A program made the position numbers and the translations under genes. A stretch of DNA of 45,931 nt from Circinella minor (taxonomy: Eukaryota; Mucoromycota; Mucoromycetes; Mucorales; Lichtheimiaceae): NCBI GenBank assembly GCA_016758965.1, contig JAEPRB010000290.1, positions 1 through 45,931 on the forward strand, in the 5' to 3' direction. Shown here piece after piece: positions 22,827 through 36,187 of this stretch. Under the pieces are notes generated by a model that made no database searches, had not been told where the DNA came from, and saw only the letters and a program-made list of their open reading frames with translations. The stretch's first letter is position 1; each line of letters opens with the position of its first letter.

Positions 22827-24110
22827 AATAATAGTTTGATTAGGTTCAATCTACCAAGGAGAAATAAAAAAAAATAAAGAAAGAAAAAGACGCAGTTATT
22901 TTTTTCTTTGCCACAATTCTATCAAGTAATAACAATAATGGTTATAAAGTGGTACAAAACGTGAACACAACGAATTGTTTGACATTTATTAATGTCTCAG
23001 CCATTTAACCGATATATTATTTTTATATTATATATATATAATCCGCCAATGTCTTTTTTTACTCATAATTTTTTAAACTGTTTCATTGTCAACTGTCATT
23101 AGATTAAAAGAGAAGTGATAAGTATGTATAAAGAGAATCAATATTGTTGTTATTATATCTATGATATAATCGTCATTTTTTTTGTTTATATGCACATGGG
23201 GTCTAGGTTTGCTAGTTGCATGTTGCTATGGGAACAAAGCAAGAAGAAAATAACAAAACGCGAGAATTTGTTTCAGAAGAGAAAGAAAACGAAAAAAATA
23301 GAATTAGAGGAGATTTTTTTTTATAATTACATAACTCAGCAACTCATATTACACTGAAAACAAACAATAATAACTTTATTATTATTATGCTATTATTCAT
23401 GCAGCAATTAGGTTAGTTTAAGTAAAAATAAAAAGAAAGATGTGTAATATGAGAGAAAAGTTATAAATTTGTAATCTTTTGCATTATTTTGGTATAAAGC
23501 ATTCATTCGAAAGAGAGAAAAGGAAAAGAATAGTTAAGTGATTAGGCAAACTGGTTTCACAAATGTTCCTTTTAAGGCTAATATTAACTTGTTTCAACCC
23601 TTTTTTGGGCAACGATTTGTAACTAGCTTACATTAACCTGTACTCACACACACTCTACTTAATAATCATATCTATCAATATGACTCTCTGACAAATCTAT
23701 ATCAAACGATAAAAAGATAAATATTATTTTATTTGACAGGATAATCAAGATAGCTTAACAATACTAATGAAAATAATACAAGAGTGAAAAAGAAACGATA
23801 GTCTTACTCATCTTTTTTTTCCTAAAATAAAATAAAAATACATCTAATACTCCTATTATCATCACCAATGAGTGACGTGAAATATAGAAGAGATGGATGT
23901 GTTGAATGTACATATGCTAGTGCGTGGGTATGAGGTATATAGATTATGCAATTAAACTCCTCATGCGTGTGTATATGTTTTATAATGCGCAAACTGAAAA
24001 AAAAAATCCACGTGCGGGTATTATATAAAGGATCGTCAATTTCGTTATTTTCCCTTTTCTTTTTTTCCCTTTACTTTTCCCACACTCACATTTAAATTCA
24101 TATACACAAA
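22827..24110. other. Divergent promoter region (Tvp15-like gene and aldehyde dehydrogenase gene)
   Basis: About 1.3 kb between two divergently transcribed genes. The open frame at 23115-23357 is Lys/Ile-rich and unsupported. A likely core promoter for the dehydrogenase is listed separately at 24009-24030. Confidence 0.5.
24009..24030 (+). promoter_or_regulatory. E-box plus TATA box upstream of the aldehyde dehydrogenase gene
   Basis: The palindrome CACGTG (24009-24014), a binding site of basic helix-loop-helix factors, lies directly before TATATAAAG (24022-24030), which is 81 bp upstream of the start codon. The C/T-rich tract between TATA and ATG is common in highly expressed fungal promoters. 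This is inferred from sequence motifs only. Confidence 0.4.
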
Positions 24111-26411
24111 ATGGTTCAACCTGATCTTCAAACTGTTCGTCTTTCTAACGGCAAAGAAATTACAGGTAATATTTTTGGACCGATAATCAATCGATATTAG
24201 ATATATGACAAGGACCGATTCTACAAAGAAGAACCAACTACGTAAACTAAACGATCCATAATTTAAACAGTTCATACCCACCTTTTCATTAACAATGAAT
24301 TCGTTCCCGGTCATGGTCCATTGATTGAAACTATCAACCCTGCTACTGAAGAAGTTATCTGTTCCGTTCATTCTGCTGATGAACAAGATGTTAATGCTGC
24401 AGTCAATGCTGCTGCCACATGTTTCAAGGATACTTGGCGTAAGGTTGCACCTGCTGAAAAAGCTCGATTGATTAACAAATTGGCTGATTTGATGGAACGT
24501 GATAGAGATGAGTTGGCTATTTTGGATGCTTTGGATAACGGTAAAGCTTTCACTGTTGCTCGTGACGTTGATATCACCGATTCTATCGCTTGTTATCGTT
24601 ATTTCGCTGGATGGGCTGATAAGGTAAATTATAGATACGTTAATGTTGTCACACGCATTATCAAGTGTCGGGACAAAAAAAAACAGAGCTAGTTTAAAGA
24701 GGAGTTGGTATATTCATTCTTTGTTTTTTTTCATATTATACAGATCCATGGTAAGACTATTGATACCACTTTTGACAAAATGTGTTATACCCGTCATGAA
24801 GCTTTGGGTGTCGTTGGTGCTGTCATTCCATGGGTAAGTATATAAGCAGAATTTTGAGGTTGGGAAAAAAAAAGTAAAGTAGTTTAAGAGTTTAATATTA
24901 ATCTTCTGGGGCTTTTTTATGATATCGTTTAGAACTATCCTACCATGATGGCTGCATGGAAATTCGCTCCTGCCTTGGCAGCAGGCAACTGCAGTAAGTT
25001 AAAGTTTTATATCTTATCTTATCACGCTTTCATTTTATACGTATGACCATGATAAGAAAAAAAAAACTAAAATAACTTATTTTAATTATGTTTAATTTAG
25101 TTGTCATGAAGACTTCTGAAATTACTCCTTTGCCCGCATACAAATTTGCTGCTCTTGTTAAGGAAGCTGGTTTCCCTGCTGTAAGTTTTTTGGTTTGGAA
25201 TTTTACATTTCAAAGCAAGGAAGAAAAAACAAAACTAAAGTATATATTGTGTCATTATAAATATAGGGTGTCGTTAACATCATTACTGGTTATGGTCATA
25301 CCACTGGTAATTACTTGTCTGGTCATCCTCTTGTTTCCAAGATGGCTTTCACTGGTTCTACTGCCACTGGTCGTAAAGTCATGGAATCTTCTTCTACTAG
25401 CAACTTGAAGAAACTTCAATTAGAATTGGGTGGCAAGTCTGCTCAAATTGTTTGTGCTGATGCTGACCTTGACCAAGCTGCTGAATGGGCTTGTGGTGGT
25501 ATTTTCAACAACCACGGTCAAAGCTGTAATGCTGGTTCCCGTATCTTAGTTCATGAATCTGTTCATGATCAGTTCCTTGAATTGTTTATCAAACACACTA
25601 AAGCTATGATCAAGATTGGTGATCCTTTCGAAGAAGGTAAAAATCATATTTATATAGCTTTCTTTTTTCGCAAGTGGTCCATGTATAAATGCTAATGGAT
25701 AAGGCTATGAGGATTTTTATATACATGTAATACTCGTATAACTAATATGATATATCTTCTATTTATATCATTAGATACATTCCAAGGTCCTCAAATTAGC
25801 AAGGCCCAATTCGATAAGATTCTTAACTATATTGAAATTGGCAAGAAGGAAGGTGCTGTTGTAAGTTATGGTGGTAAGCGATGGGGTAACAAGGGTTATT
25901 ATATTGAACCTACTGTCTTCACCAACTGCCACAACCAAATGCGTATCATGCGTGAAGAAATTTTCGGTCCCGTCGTCGCCATTGCCAAGTTCAAGACTAT
26001 TGAAGAAGCTATTGATATTGCCAATGACTCTGACTATGGTCTTGCAGGTAGTGTTTATACTACTAACCTTGATACTGCCATTACTGTCACAAATGAAATC
26101 AAGACTGGTACCATGTGGGTAAGTAAATCGAAATATTTTGTTTTTGTTTTATATAACTTTTAAGAGTGGCACTCCGATATGGAAGAAAAAAGAAAGATAG
26201 TTTCTCGCCCCAGTACATTTCAAGTTATATTAACAGTTTTAATGTGAATTTATTTATTTTTACAAAGGTAAACTGTTTTGATGTCTTTGATCAATCTACA
26301 CCTTTTGGTGGTTACAAACAATCTGGTTTCGGTAAGGAATTGGGTAAGTATTCTTTGCAAGAATACACTCAAGTCAAGGTTGTTAAAATCTTGCGTTCCT
26401 CCAAGATCTAA
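24111..26411 (+). CDS. NAD(P)-dependent aldehyde dehydrogenase, eight exons
   Basis: Exons: 24111-24165, 24271-24623, 24744-24833, 24933-24993, 25101-25180, 25267-25636, 25775-26118 and 26268-26411; all in phase, 498 residues, the usual size. Family features: FINNEF near the N-terminus, cofactor-side PWNYP with Asn167, FTGSTATGR, the general-base Glu266 in LELGGKSAQ, the nucleophile Cys300 in [19 protein letters not shown] and the C-terminal [15 protein letters not shown]. There is no mitochondrial presequence, so the cytosol is likely. It oxidises an aldehyde (acetaldehyde is typical for this ALDH1/2-like class) to the acid. The codons lean to C-ending and GCT/GGT/AAG choices, unlike the neighbours, which suggests high expression. 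An internal GTAAGT at about 25861 is read through as coding (VVSYGG). Confidence 0.96.
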
Positions 26412-28133
26412 AGCAGTAAATTTTATTATTTTATTATCCCCCACCTACTTCACCCATACGCACACACCTCATTTTTTCTTGCTCTTTTCCATATAATGAA
26501 CTTTTTTTTTTAAAAAAAAAAAAAATTCAACACACATCGTTTCCTTTCGTTTAAAAAGAACGCAAAACTATCATTATTAATTTTTCCTACTCATTCCATA
26601 CGTTCTTTTCCTCTTTTTTTGTGAATATTTAATATATGCTTCATTTTTCTTTGTTTGAAATTCTTATGAATAAAAAAAAAAAGAACAATCTTTTTTATAA
26701 AAGAGATTGCGTTTTGTTTTTCAGCTGTAACAAATTTAATTTTTTCTCATATACAGAAATCAAGTATTATTGTCTATGTAGAAAAAAATAACAAAAAAGA
26801 TTACGTAACAACTTGTATTTATAAGTTGTTGTTGCACTGACATACTCTTCGCACCTTATATGCTTGTGATAGCAATCTTTCTTTTCTTCTGGGACAAGTG
26901 TGGATCTCATATCTCAATAAGAATCCGCTTCCGTCAGATTCACCATTCACTTATGTGTCTAGGTAACTATTGAAGAACGACTTCCGAAGCAATCATATTA
27001 CCGGCTTCATTATATTAATATAGACCTACTCCTTTAGTCTGTCATTACTTTTTTGCATCTTGAGAACACATTAGCGTAAAAAGTGCTACAAAAAATGAGG
27101 GTTTGCAACAATGAAAAGTGAATAACCAAAGATTGATGGAATCTAATTCAAAGGAAAGAAATAAATAGTGTTGAGTGATACGTAATAAAAATAAATAAAG
27201 AAGACGAACACTATTATGAGCAGCTGAAGTAATTGACAGGGATCAATGTGAACTAAGCATCAAGGTAAAATTTACAGTTCGAGATGGGGATCTGTTGGAT
27301 AATATAAAGATTATTACATATAATCAGCGTGTGTTTTTATATTATAGTTATCAAATGTTTGGATGATGTTAGTGTATATTATGTCCAATGTTCTATTTCA
27401 AAAGTGTCTATTTTATATAAACGTCATTGACAGTAGATGACTATTAGCATAATAATTAATTTCATATACATAGTAACAGTAATCATCAGTTTATTGCTAT
27501 AGCTTAATGTAGTACCACATTGATTTTTCAAACTTGTTACATCACATACTTTACACTCTCAAAAACATAAGTTTATCTATTTTTTTGTTAACATATAAGA
27601 GTCCATATAATCAACTTGATTCATTACAATTATTTAGCCTGGATTTTTCAAAATAAAAATATATCCATTTCTAGTTACACAGCAACCAAACAGTCTACAT
27701 AACGTCTACTGAATTTTTTTTTTAAGAAAAAGCCGTGTATAAGTGCAGTGTGAGATGTTTATAATGATTAATTTTTCAATTCTCAATTATCATTTATGAA
27801 ATTACGCAAAAAAAGAGTTCTATCCATTACAAAATGTGAGGTAGGAAAAAAAAAGAATGGATTCAGTAAATTACCAATGCTTAATCTTACGGAATTATGT
27901 TTTTCACGTGTGGGCAGACGTCATCAAACTTTTTGCATCGCGGGGACTTCCGATTTCAGATGCTTCTTTTTGAGAGAGACAAAGGTCGGCTAATCAACCT
28001 GGGGTAAAATAAAAAAAAAAAAAAGGTGCTGGCACAACTGTTTATTATCATATTATAATATATATACACACACACACCCTTCTCTTCTCTTTATAACTCC
28101 CCACTCTCTTCAATTTACCCATTTTTGAAAAAA
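26412..28133. other. Intergenic region, promoter of the Sdh4 gene
   Basis: About 1.7 kb. The first 300 bases look like the dehydrogenase 3' UTR with T/A runs. The stretch 26,830-27,060 is less AT-biased than its surroundings but shows no reading frame. A CACGTG palindrome at 27905-27910 lies about 225 bp upstream of the Sdh4 start, and a C/T-rich tract with CTTTATAA precedes that start. The open frame 27796-27993 covers this promoter and has no recognisable content. Confidence 0.45.
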
Positions 28134-28932
28134 ATGTCTTTGCGTCTTGCTACTCCTACTCTTCGTTCGACTGCCCGTCTTTTAGCTCGTCAACAACCCA
28201 TGGGTCTTGTTAAGATTCATTCGTGTGAGTAAATTCTTTAAAAAAACATTATTTTTATTACTATCTATAAATAAATAATAATAACGAAAAAAAGATAAAT
28301 GTTTCCAAGAATTGAAGAAAAAAAAAGTTTAGCCATTATAACGCGTTATTATTATTTTCATAAAAATATATAGCTGTTGCAAGCAAGTCTGCTGCTGCTA
28401 GCTCTACTCCCGATCGTATGCACGGTTCCTACCATTGGAATGCTGAACGTGTTGCTTCGATTGGTTTGGTTCCTTTGTTCGCTGGTCAATTTGCTTTTGG
28501 CGCTTCCCCTGTTCTCGATACCTTCTTTGGTATCCTTCTTCCTATCCATATCCACATGGGTAAGAAATATTTATATACTATTATGATATAATTAGTTGTT
28601 GTTTCTTGTTTGAAAATATAACCATATTAACGTGAAAAAAAAATCAATTCTTATTTTTTATCCATCTAGGTTTCGGTGCTTGCATTACCGGTAAAACGAT
28701 AAATCGATAAATAATAACTACGACTCGTGATCCATCGTCACTAAAACTTTTGATTTATTACTATTATTTTAATGTATTAGATTATTTGAACACTCGTAAA
28801 GCACCTGTCATTGGCAAGATCGCAACTGCTGCTCTTTATGCTGCTACTGCTGGTACTTTGGTTGGTTGTTATCAATTCAATACCAACGATATCGGTCTTA
28901 CTGAATTGGTTGTTCGTGCTTGGACCGCTTAA
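28134..28932 (+). CDS. SDH4: Succinate dehydrogenase membrane anchor subunit (CybS, Sdh4), four exons
   Basis: Exons: 28134-28224 (donor GTGAGT), 28374-28559, 28670-28690 (21 nt) and 28781-28932; in phase, 149 residues. The N-terminus is an Arg/Leu/Ser/Thr presequence (MSLRLATPTLRSTARLLAR). The CybS signature is HGSYHWNAERVAS (from residue 47), which starts the mature domain. Three membrane helices follow. The segment HIHMGFGACITDYLNTRK carries the His and the Asp-Tyr pair that contribute to haem b and ubiquinone binding in complex II. It anchors the catalytic Sdh1-Sdh2 pair in the inner membrane, linking the TCA cycle with respiration. C-rich codon use like that of the dehydrogenase gene suggests strong expression. 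Confidence 0.94.
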
Positions 28933-29491
28933 AGAATAAATTATATAATACAAACGATGAATGTATAAAATAGTGGAACCAAGATTATTTTTTTTTACCA
29001 TAAATTTATAAAAAAAAAGCAAGTGTTTTTTTTGGACGCGTTTCTTTTAAACTGATTAAACGAATTCTCTATGCTTTCTTTTTTGTTCATCAAAAAAAAT
29101 AAAAAACATAAAATGGGATAATAATAATAATAATAATAATAAAACAACTTGTTTTTTCATTTGTTTTTTATTTATTGTTTTTTAATGCACTCTATTGTAA
29201 AGAAAGATAGAAAAAGAAAAGGTTGTAATAATTGAATAAGAGGAATGGTTTTACAGGGTTAATGACAAAGTTTTTAAAATATATGTTGCTGTTAAGGGAT
29301 AGGAAGAGATAAAGTAGGTATATATATATACGTTTATATCTAATAAAAAATAAGAAATAAAGGGGACATCACTTGAAATGGAAAATGAAAAAGGAAGAGA
29401 AGGAGAGAGAAAGGATATGAGTAGAGAAGAGTTGGGAAAAGGGATAATACAATTAAAATATTCGGACAATTATGTTTATTTATTTTTTCAT
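28933..29491. other. Convergent intergenic region
   Basis: This lies between the 3' ends of the Sdh4 gene (+) and the cytidylyltransferase gene (-). It holds A/T runs, an ATA/TAA trinucleotide repeat near 29120-29142 and a purine-rich stretch at 29379-29450. The frames over that stretch (29251-29469 - and 29378-29605 +) are products of its low complexity. Confidence 0.55.
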
Positions 29492-31026
29492 TTAGGGTTT
29501 GGTGGTTTCTTCTTCTGGTGCACTTTTGACACTTGTAATACTTTTGTTACTAGCATCATCACTACTACTAGCACTCAATACTGGAGAACCGGGAGTACTT
29601 TTTGATGTCACAAATTTACGCTTTTGAAGAAATCGTTCCTGATAATTCATAGATAATAATAATATACCATAATAAGTAATCTTCAATTGATACATATATA
29701 TATATATATATACTCTAATTATTAAACTAATTATTTTCTTACCACTACAGTTTCAGCTCCAAACATGCCAGCAAAGCCTCTAATGAAATCATGACTTTGA
29801 CCTTCCCAAGTTTCTAATTGATCAAGTACTGCTGTTTTAATATGCTTCCTTAAATCATCAATTGATTTTTTGGTTTTGATTTCTCGTTCCTACATTATAA
29901 ACCAGCGTATTTATCATAACATTTATAATAAGTTATCCATAGTACTTTCCCTGGATGTATATATATATAACAAGAAAAAAACTATTTACCTTTAAAAATG
30001 AAATGTTGAGTTCTTTTGCGCTTACACCACGTTCCAAATTACGTCGTAGATAAGAATCATAATCACGAACAATACGAGTGATCAAATCAGAAGTAGAGAT
30101 ACCATCCGTTCTTTGAGTAGGTAAAAATTTACCCTGAGCTTTGACAAATGCATAAACATCACCAGATTCACTGGACTGATAAGGTTCTGCATCATGAGCA
30201 ACATAATCAATCTTGTGTTGATCAAGAAACTCTTGAGTCACGAACCAAGGGGCATCTTCAACCACTTGATCAACCCAGCGACAGTGTCGTACAGCTTCAT
30301 ATCGTTCTTCATCTGTCATTACTGTTTTACCTTTTCGCTGATGTGTTTCATCATCATTACACACTTTTTATAATAATATATATATATTTAAAATAAAATT
30401 TAGTTATCCACAAAAAATGTCTAAATTGTACTGTGCATACTATAAATCCAAAATATGTTGACTTTTTTTTTTTACCTCCAACTAAAAGATATACATCAGG
30501 AAATGCTTTTTTTGCTTGTTCAAGTGCTTTAGCGTGTCCGAAGTGAAACATGTCATAGATACCTTCAATAAAATACATATTAATTATTAGTTTAATAATA
30601 CATAATTTATTACTATAGTAACTAATAATAGTTACCATCACAATAAACGCGAACTGGACGACCAACAGGTGGCTAAAATAAATAAGAATACGTTCAATGA
30701 GTGACTTTTTGAAATATTATTGAGCGTGCTGTAAATTAAATCTTGTAAATACCTCATTGACTTTAAAATCATAACCTTCGAAAGAGGATGATGCCATTGG
30801 AGTGTCGTCTTTTGGTTGTGTTGAATTAGCGTCATTTTCTAATGCTGAACCATTATTAAGCTTGGTACGCTTTGCTGCAGGTGTAGAGGTTCCGTTATTA
30901 TTATTGTCGTCGAGGTGTTTTTTTTCTGTTGTTGGTTCTATTATATAGTGAAAAGACAAAACGTTTTTATTATTAGAGACTATTATTTTATTTTGTACAC
31001 ATATTTTTTTCTTCTTTCTTACCCAT
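29492..31026 (-). CDS. PCT1: Choline-phosphate cytidylyltransferase, seven exons
   Basis: Exons from 5': 31023-31026 (coding ATGG only), 30753-30937, 30636-30672, 30476-30562, 29990-30363, 29743-29889 and 29492-29638; all in phase, 326 residues. The N-terminus is low-complexity with a basic KRTK patch. The catalytic core has [16 protein letters not shown] with the nucleotide-binding HxGH (82-85), [12 protein letters not shown], and RTDGISTS (189-196), the cytidylyltransferase signature in its choline-phosphate form. An amphipathic, Lys-rich helix ([18 protein letters not shown]...) near 230-250 would be the lipid-sensing region. The Ser/Pro-rich tail may be phosphorylated. It makes CDP-choline from CTP and phosphocholine, the rate-setting step of the Kennedy route to phosphatidylcholine. 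Confidence 0.93.
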
Positions 31027-32439
31027 AGTTTATATTATATATGTTAAAAAGAAAGAAAATATATGAACAAATCGAGTGTTTGAAGCTGCTCTATTTTTTT
31101 GTTTAGAGAGAGAAAGAGGCAAAAGCAACGTGGTATCAAAGAGACGAGAACAGAGGCTGGAAAAGTTTCTGCAACAATTATTTATCAAAAAAAAAAATGA
31201 TGAGCCTTTCTTTTTTTGTGTTTTACCAAATTCAAAAGTCAGCCCGGAGGGATTGGGCCAGCAAGGTTTATATTGCTTTTCCTCTGTCTCTTTCTATCTC
31301 CCTCTTTCTTTTTGCTCCTTCAAAAAGCTTCGATTTAAATTCCTTTTTTATTATATGTATCACATCGCTTTTTTTGCTCCCATTCATAGATAAATACTAT
31401 AAATGAATTTATATAATTCAAATTGGGGCCAAATAATCTTGACCCAATTTTTTATTATAGGTATATATATATATTATGTAGTTAATGTTCCACGACTACA
31501 AAAAAAAACATACTGTGAAACGCCAAATATATGCATATTGCCCTGAAAATAATGAGTATGCTCATGCAAAGATATAATAATAATACTATTTTTATAAACA
31601 ATTATACTACTTTTTTTATAAACTGATTGTTACGTATATCATTATTTGTTTATTAGAGGATAGCGGATTGGTTAGCAACAAGGCAACAAGGGAGGAAAGA
31701 AAAAATCATAGACTCAAACCACTGCATGGAAAATTTTCACATGATAATTATTCTTTATTCCCTTAATATATACATCTATTTTTTTTTTTTACCAATGGCC
31801 AGTGCTAGAATAAGTTTCACTTTTTTCATATGATTACATTTCACAAAATAAGGGGTTAATTATATGACGTAGTTTTAAATTTTGATGAATTAGAAAAAAA
31901 AACTATATTGATATATATATACAGTATTAGTCTGTTAGATATCAGCATTATATATAATTTTCATTGGTTATACAAAAACAATATTTATAATTTTATTGGT
32001 ACGTATGGTTAATAAGATATAGAAATTAGTTTGGTTGATTTGTAAGTAATTGCTTGCATAAAAAAAATACTGACATAATGTAATATTATAATCTTTTACG
32101 CATCTATTCAAAAATGATAGACGCCTTTTATTAACACCGTTATAGCTGCTTAAAAAAAATTAGAAACGTTGTCAGTATATCATATTCAACGGTGCTAGCC
32201 AGATTAGAATTTTAGTTTATTTTATTGGTGGCAAGGTTTCTAGGGGGGGAAAAGAGTATAATGATCATCATCCTGGTATACGCTGTATTCAATTCCTCAG
32301 TCAAAGCTTCTTATAATAATTTTATGATGTAAACAAGATAGTTGTGGTGTGATAGAAAATGGTGTTTTTTATTATTTTGCTTGATAATGAAATGACATGT
32401 ATTTTATGTTTTAGTTGTCTGCTAACGACGATGTTTTGA
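31027..32439. other. Promoter of the cytidylyltransferase gene, then repeat-margin DNA
   Basis: The first ~350 bases are the 5' region of the cytidylyltransferase gene; the overlapping frames 31076-31393 and 31197-31406 lack recognisable content. The rest is AT-rich. On the minus strand at about 32046-32081 a short patch (ACATTATGTCA...ATGCAAGC) matches part of the Nudix relic at 36.4 kb and may be a remnant of another copy. Confidence 0.4.
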
Positions 32440-34430
32440 TCAAATTGAAAAACAAAGTACGTAGCCTAACTTGAGACCAGCCTCGTCCCTAAAGGGAACT
32501 TGTCAATATAACTAAATCACCACCAGTATTTGAGCGTGGAGGCTTCGATTCAAGTAAAAAGAACAGCTGTCGCTTTCTTTTTACTCCATTCTGTATACTG
32601 AAAACTCCCTTTTTTCCATTTGCACTAATAGTAGTTTGAGTTAGTTTCAAAACCATTTGTTCGGTTATAATATTATTATAAAAATATACTCACCGTTCGG
32701 TTTGAATATAGCTACTGTTGGGAAAATATGTTTTAAAGATACGATAGAGGGTGACTTTTACAAGCGTATCTTCATTTATCAACAATGGATTATATACATT
32801 TGAGTACGATTTGAGACTTGAGTAAGAAAATTAATTGTAAATGAATCAGTACCAGAAGTAATTGTTACTGTATTATACTTTTAATGATACGTAAAATATT
32901 TTAAAACTTACCGATCACAAATAATATCTTGATATAAAAAGTAACTTTTATTGAGCTCATATCTGTGCGGGCCCATGGATTGACACTTTTTGCTTCTTCT
33001 GTACTACGCCGTGCAGACATGCATATTTTCATAATCCACGACTTATGTTGCTCTTCTAAATCAACCAAATTATGCTTTATCATGGTATATTTGTTGAATG
33101 ATGATGCATATAATTATCAATATAGAACAAAGGTGATACGCGACAAATGAAATTCAAAGCCCTATATATGACACATCATGTTATTAATCATTTCGATTAT
33201 AATTTATAATGCCCAAATAATGGCTGCTTACAATCTATCAACTTCTGATATTGGTCTGAACTTTGTTGTATATTCAACAACATAACTACGGTATTTTATG
33301 AAGTCCTCAGTTATATTTACATCATCTATTACCCACTATATGCAATAACATAGCAGCAGATTTTAATCAGTAATAAGGAAACACGATTATTATTGTTTAT
33401 TTTCGTTAAGAATTAAAATACAAACCTTGATTGCATTTTGCGGTAATTCATCATCTATTAATCCTCTTCCAACTAGATGATCATAATATATAATTTTTTT
33501 TTACTTCATCATCAGTGGTATAACAAGAGCTTGAATTATCTGAGGATATAGCGTTCTAAAAATTACAACAGAAATTTAAGAAAAAAAAACATATTACGAT
33601 TTCACAAACACAGAATATCTAATCTTACCGAGGATACGGTGCCATTGTTGTCGTCCATAGAATCAACCTTTCTCTTTTGTGGTGTATATTGTTCAGCTAA
33701 AAATGCTATAAAGTCAGTTTCTTCATTTTCCAAAAAAAAAAAAAAAAAAAAAAACTATATAATAATATTCAGCCTCTCCCCTCTATATACTCCAAGAAGA
33801 GTACTCTTTACCATTGTATAATATAGGGCTACTGTCTCTTGAAGAATTTATATTGCCCTAAGAATATAATCACACAGGGTCATACGTAGTTAGTTTTCTA
33901 TCGTTGACGTTGTAATAACTTTTCTAACCTGCACCCATATGAACATAATACTTCGCTTGGTTACCTGCTGTTCCTTGTCGTATTTTTCATCTTTATCCTT
34001 TATTAATTAAGGTAAACGTGAAAAACTGATAGTACCTTCATTATTAAATCCATAAATGTAGCATTGACTTTGTACCTATGTCTTTCTTCGGCGTGATGGT
34101 TGGTCAAATTCTCGTCCTTATCAGAGTTATCATATACAGTTAGATTTTTTTAATAATTTCTATCATAAACATCCACAGAAATCAATCACTTGAAAAGCTC
34201 ACCCTCATAACATTTAACAAACGACCAGCATGTCTTTCAACTTTTGAACTCGATTTCTTCAATTTTTTTTTTACATCTTGTTCGTAATCATTTATGATGA
34301 TGACCAACTTGGGATTGTTAACAATTGCTTTTGACCGTTCGATAATGACCAGCCTTTAACACTATTTATAGAAAAATGCATCTCGCCTTTTTTTAGCTCC
34401 CTCATATTGGAGAAAGTGTCCAGAAGTATG
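32440..34430 (-). pseudogene. Copy A of an uncharacterised multi-exon gene family, decayed
   Basis: The reverse complement aligns piece by piece with the plus-strand copy at 40678-43269. Matching pieces from 5': a segment ending KVERHAGRLLNVM before donor GTGAGC (about 34200-34320); a segment spelling AEQYTPQKRKVDSMDDNNG before donor GTAAGATT (about 33625-33710); an Asp/Ser/Glu-rich exon (about 33430-33540); MIKHNLVDLEEQHKSW and KICMSARRSTEEAK (32975-33083); then NEDTLVKVTLYRIFKTYFPNS (about 32710-32800) and a SNTGGDLV-like piece (about 32510-32550). Frameshifts and a deletion in the last part mark decay. The product's function is unknown; no enzyme motif is visible. Inverted relative to copy C, about 6 kb away. 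Confidence 0.65.
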
Positions 34431-36187
34431 TAGGGAAACGAGAGGTCAGCATTGTTATATGCATGATCTATAGGGAAATCACGCGGGATTATACAGGATA
34501 TTTATTTTTTCTTCCTTCAGTGATATTAGATGTAAAAGAACTTATTGCGGTGAAATCTTTTCTCATGTGATTTCTTTTTTTTTTATACCAGAAAAGATGG
34601 AAATATGGATTATACAGTTGTGACATTGAGGACCCATTCAAACCTAAACTTAAGTGTTTCTTATTTTTAAGCAGACAACTTTTTAACATATTTATTATTA
34701 TATATTTATACGTATTATTAAATGGAGAGATTTTTAGATAGTAATAAAGATAATAGGTATTTGAAAAGGGGATACATTAAATGATACAGTAATTCCCCTT
34801 TTAAACGAGTAGGATCCCTCATATCTTTTGTAGAATATCCAGGGATTTTATAAACGAACACCCGATGTTGTTGTTCATATATTTATTGGAGTTATCAGTC
34901 TTTTGATTCTTTTAATTTGCTTAAATGTCATCCCAGCTCTTTTCCACCAAATTTACATCACTTCTTCATGTATACGGTCACTATCATTAAATATTATGAA
35001 ATGATCTGTTGTTGATTCAATTTATTTTATCACTACGTATACACTTATACAACTTGCTACTCGCTGTATTCTATATATAAATAAAATGTTTGTGTTGATC
35101 ATTTATTGATCAATTTGCTGATCGATTGTCGATATCATTTAAGGGCTAAGCTTACCGTAGCAAGATTATCTTAAAAAATTACTACATTATATGAACTGAC
35201 ATCTTTTTATGTTGCACAACCTAATAAAAAGTATTATTTTCAAGAAAAATTACTGTATGTTCAAACAAGGTTAGTTCTACTTCTGCTATTTTTCTTGCTA
35301 AACAAACTTCATTAGGTGTACTGTACACTTTTTTTCTTTATTTCCATACATAGTTGCTACTTGCGAGTGATACTATCAATAATTAAAGCCAAAACTGATA
35401 TAAATATGTCAACGCTTGCTGCTCATAACTACTAATTCATTCGAATGTCATTCACAGAAAAGCAATAAGTACTGTACTGATTAAAGACAGAATAGTTTTG
35501 TTAGTACAATTCTTATTTTTATTGGTAACAATAAAATGAAAGGGTTGTTTATACATGTATTAACAGTTTTTTGGTTTACTTACAAAACTCTATACTTGAT
35601 TTATTGCTTTATATGGCCTTAACTTTGAACATTCTATTATATGAGATATGAAAAGTATCGAGTCGACGGATAGGAAAAAATTGCATCAATAAAGTTATTT
35701 TAATGAGTATTATTACCTTTTTGTGGGGAATGTTTGAATAAATTGGCGCTAATGAGGAGTAAGGTTCAATATATTCTTATATCATCTATTCAAGTTGACT
35801 AGCTCCCACCTTACAGAATTAATTATATGTAAGGAATATCATCCGCAACAAGTAATGTTGAAATAAATTATTTTAAAGATGAAATTAATTGACGAACAAA
35901 CGTTGCTTTCACAAAGCTTCGTCTTGAAAAACCTACTAAATAGTAAAAATAATAATCATATACGTAATATACTTGGTGAGATTTGTTTGTTGGCAGAGAA
36001 AAAAAAATTATCACGCTGGTCAGGATTGCCTGAAGGTCTTCATATTTGTACAAATTTCGCGAGAAATAAAATTGCACAGATAAAACTAGATATGTGTTGT
36101 AGGTGATTAGCCAGTCTAACTAAAACTTTATTAATGATACGTATGTCCAAAGAAAAAGAAGCAGGGTAAACGATGAATATTGTCAAA
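34431..36187. other. AT-rich spacer, no gene recognised
   Basis: About 1.75 kb. The first few hundred bases may be the former upstream region of copy A. A 75-codon plus frame at 35879-36106 contains KKLSRWSGLPEGLHICTNFARN, which looks more protein-like than chance frames, but I do not recognise it. Nothing else is supported. Confidence 0.35.

Noticed and set aside
27796..27993. 65-codon frame upstream of the Sdh4 gene
   Set aside because: It lies over the likely promoter (CACGTG at 27905) and has no recognisable motif or splice continuation.
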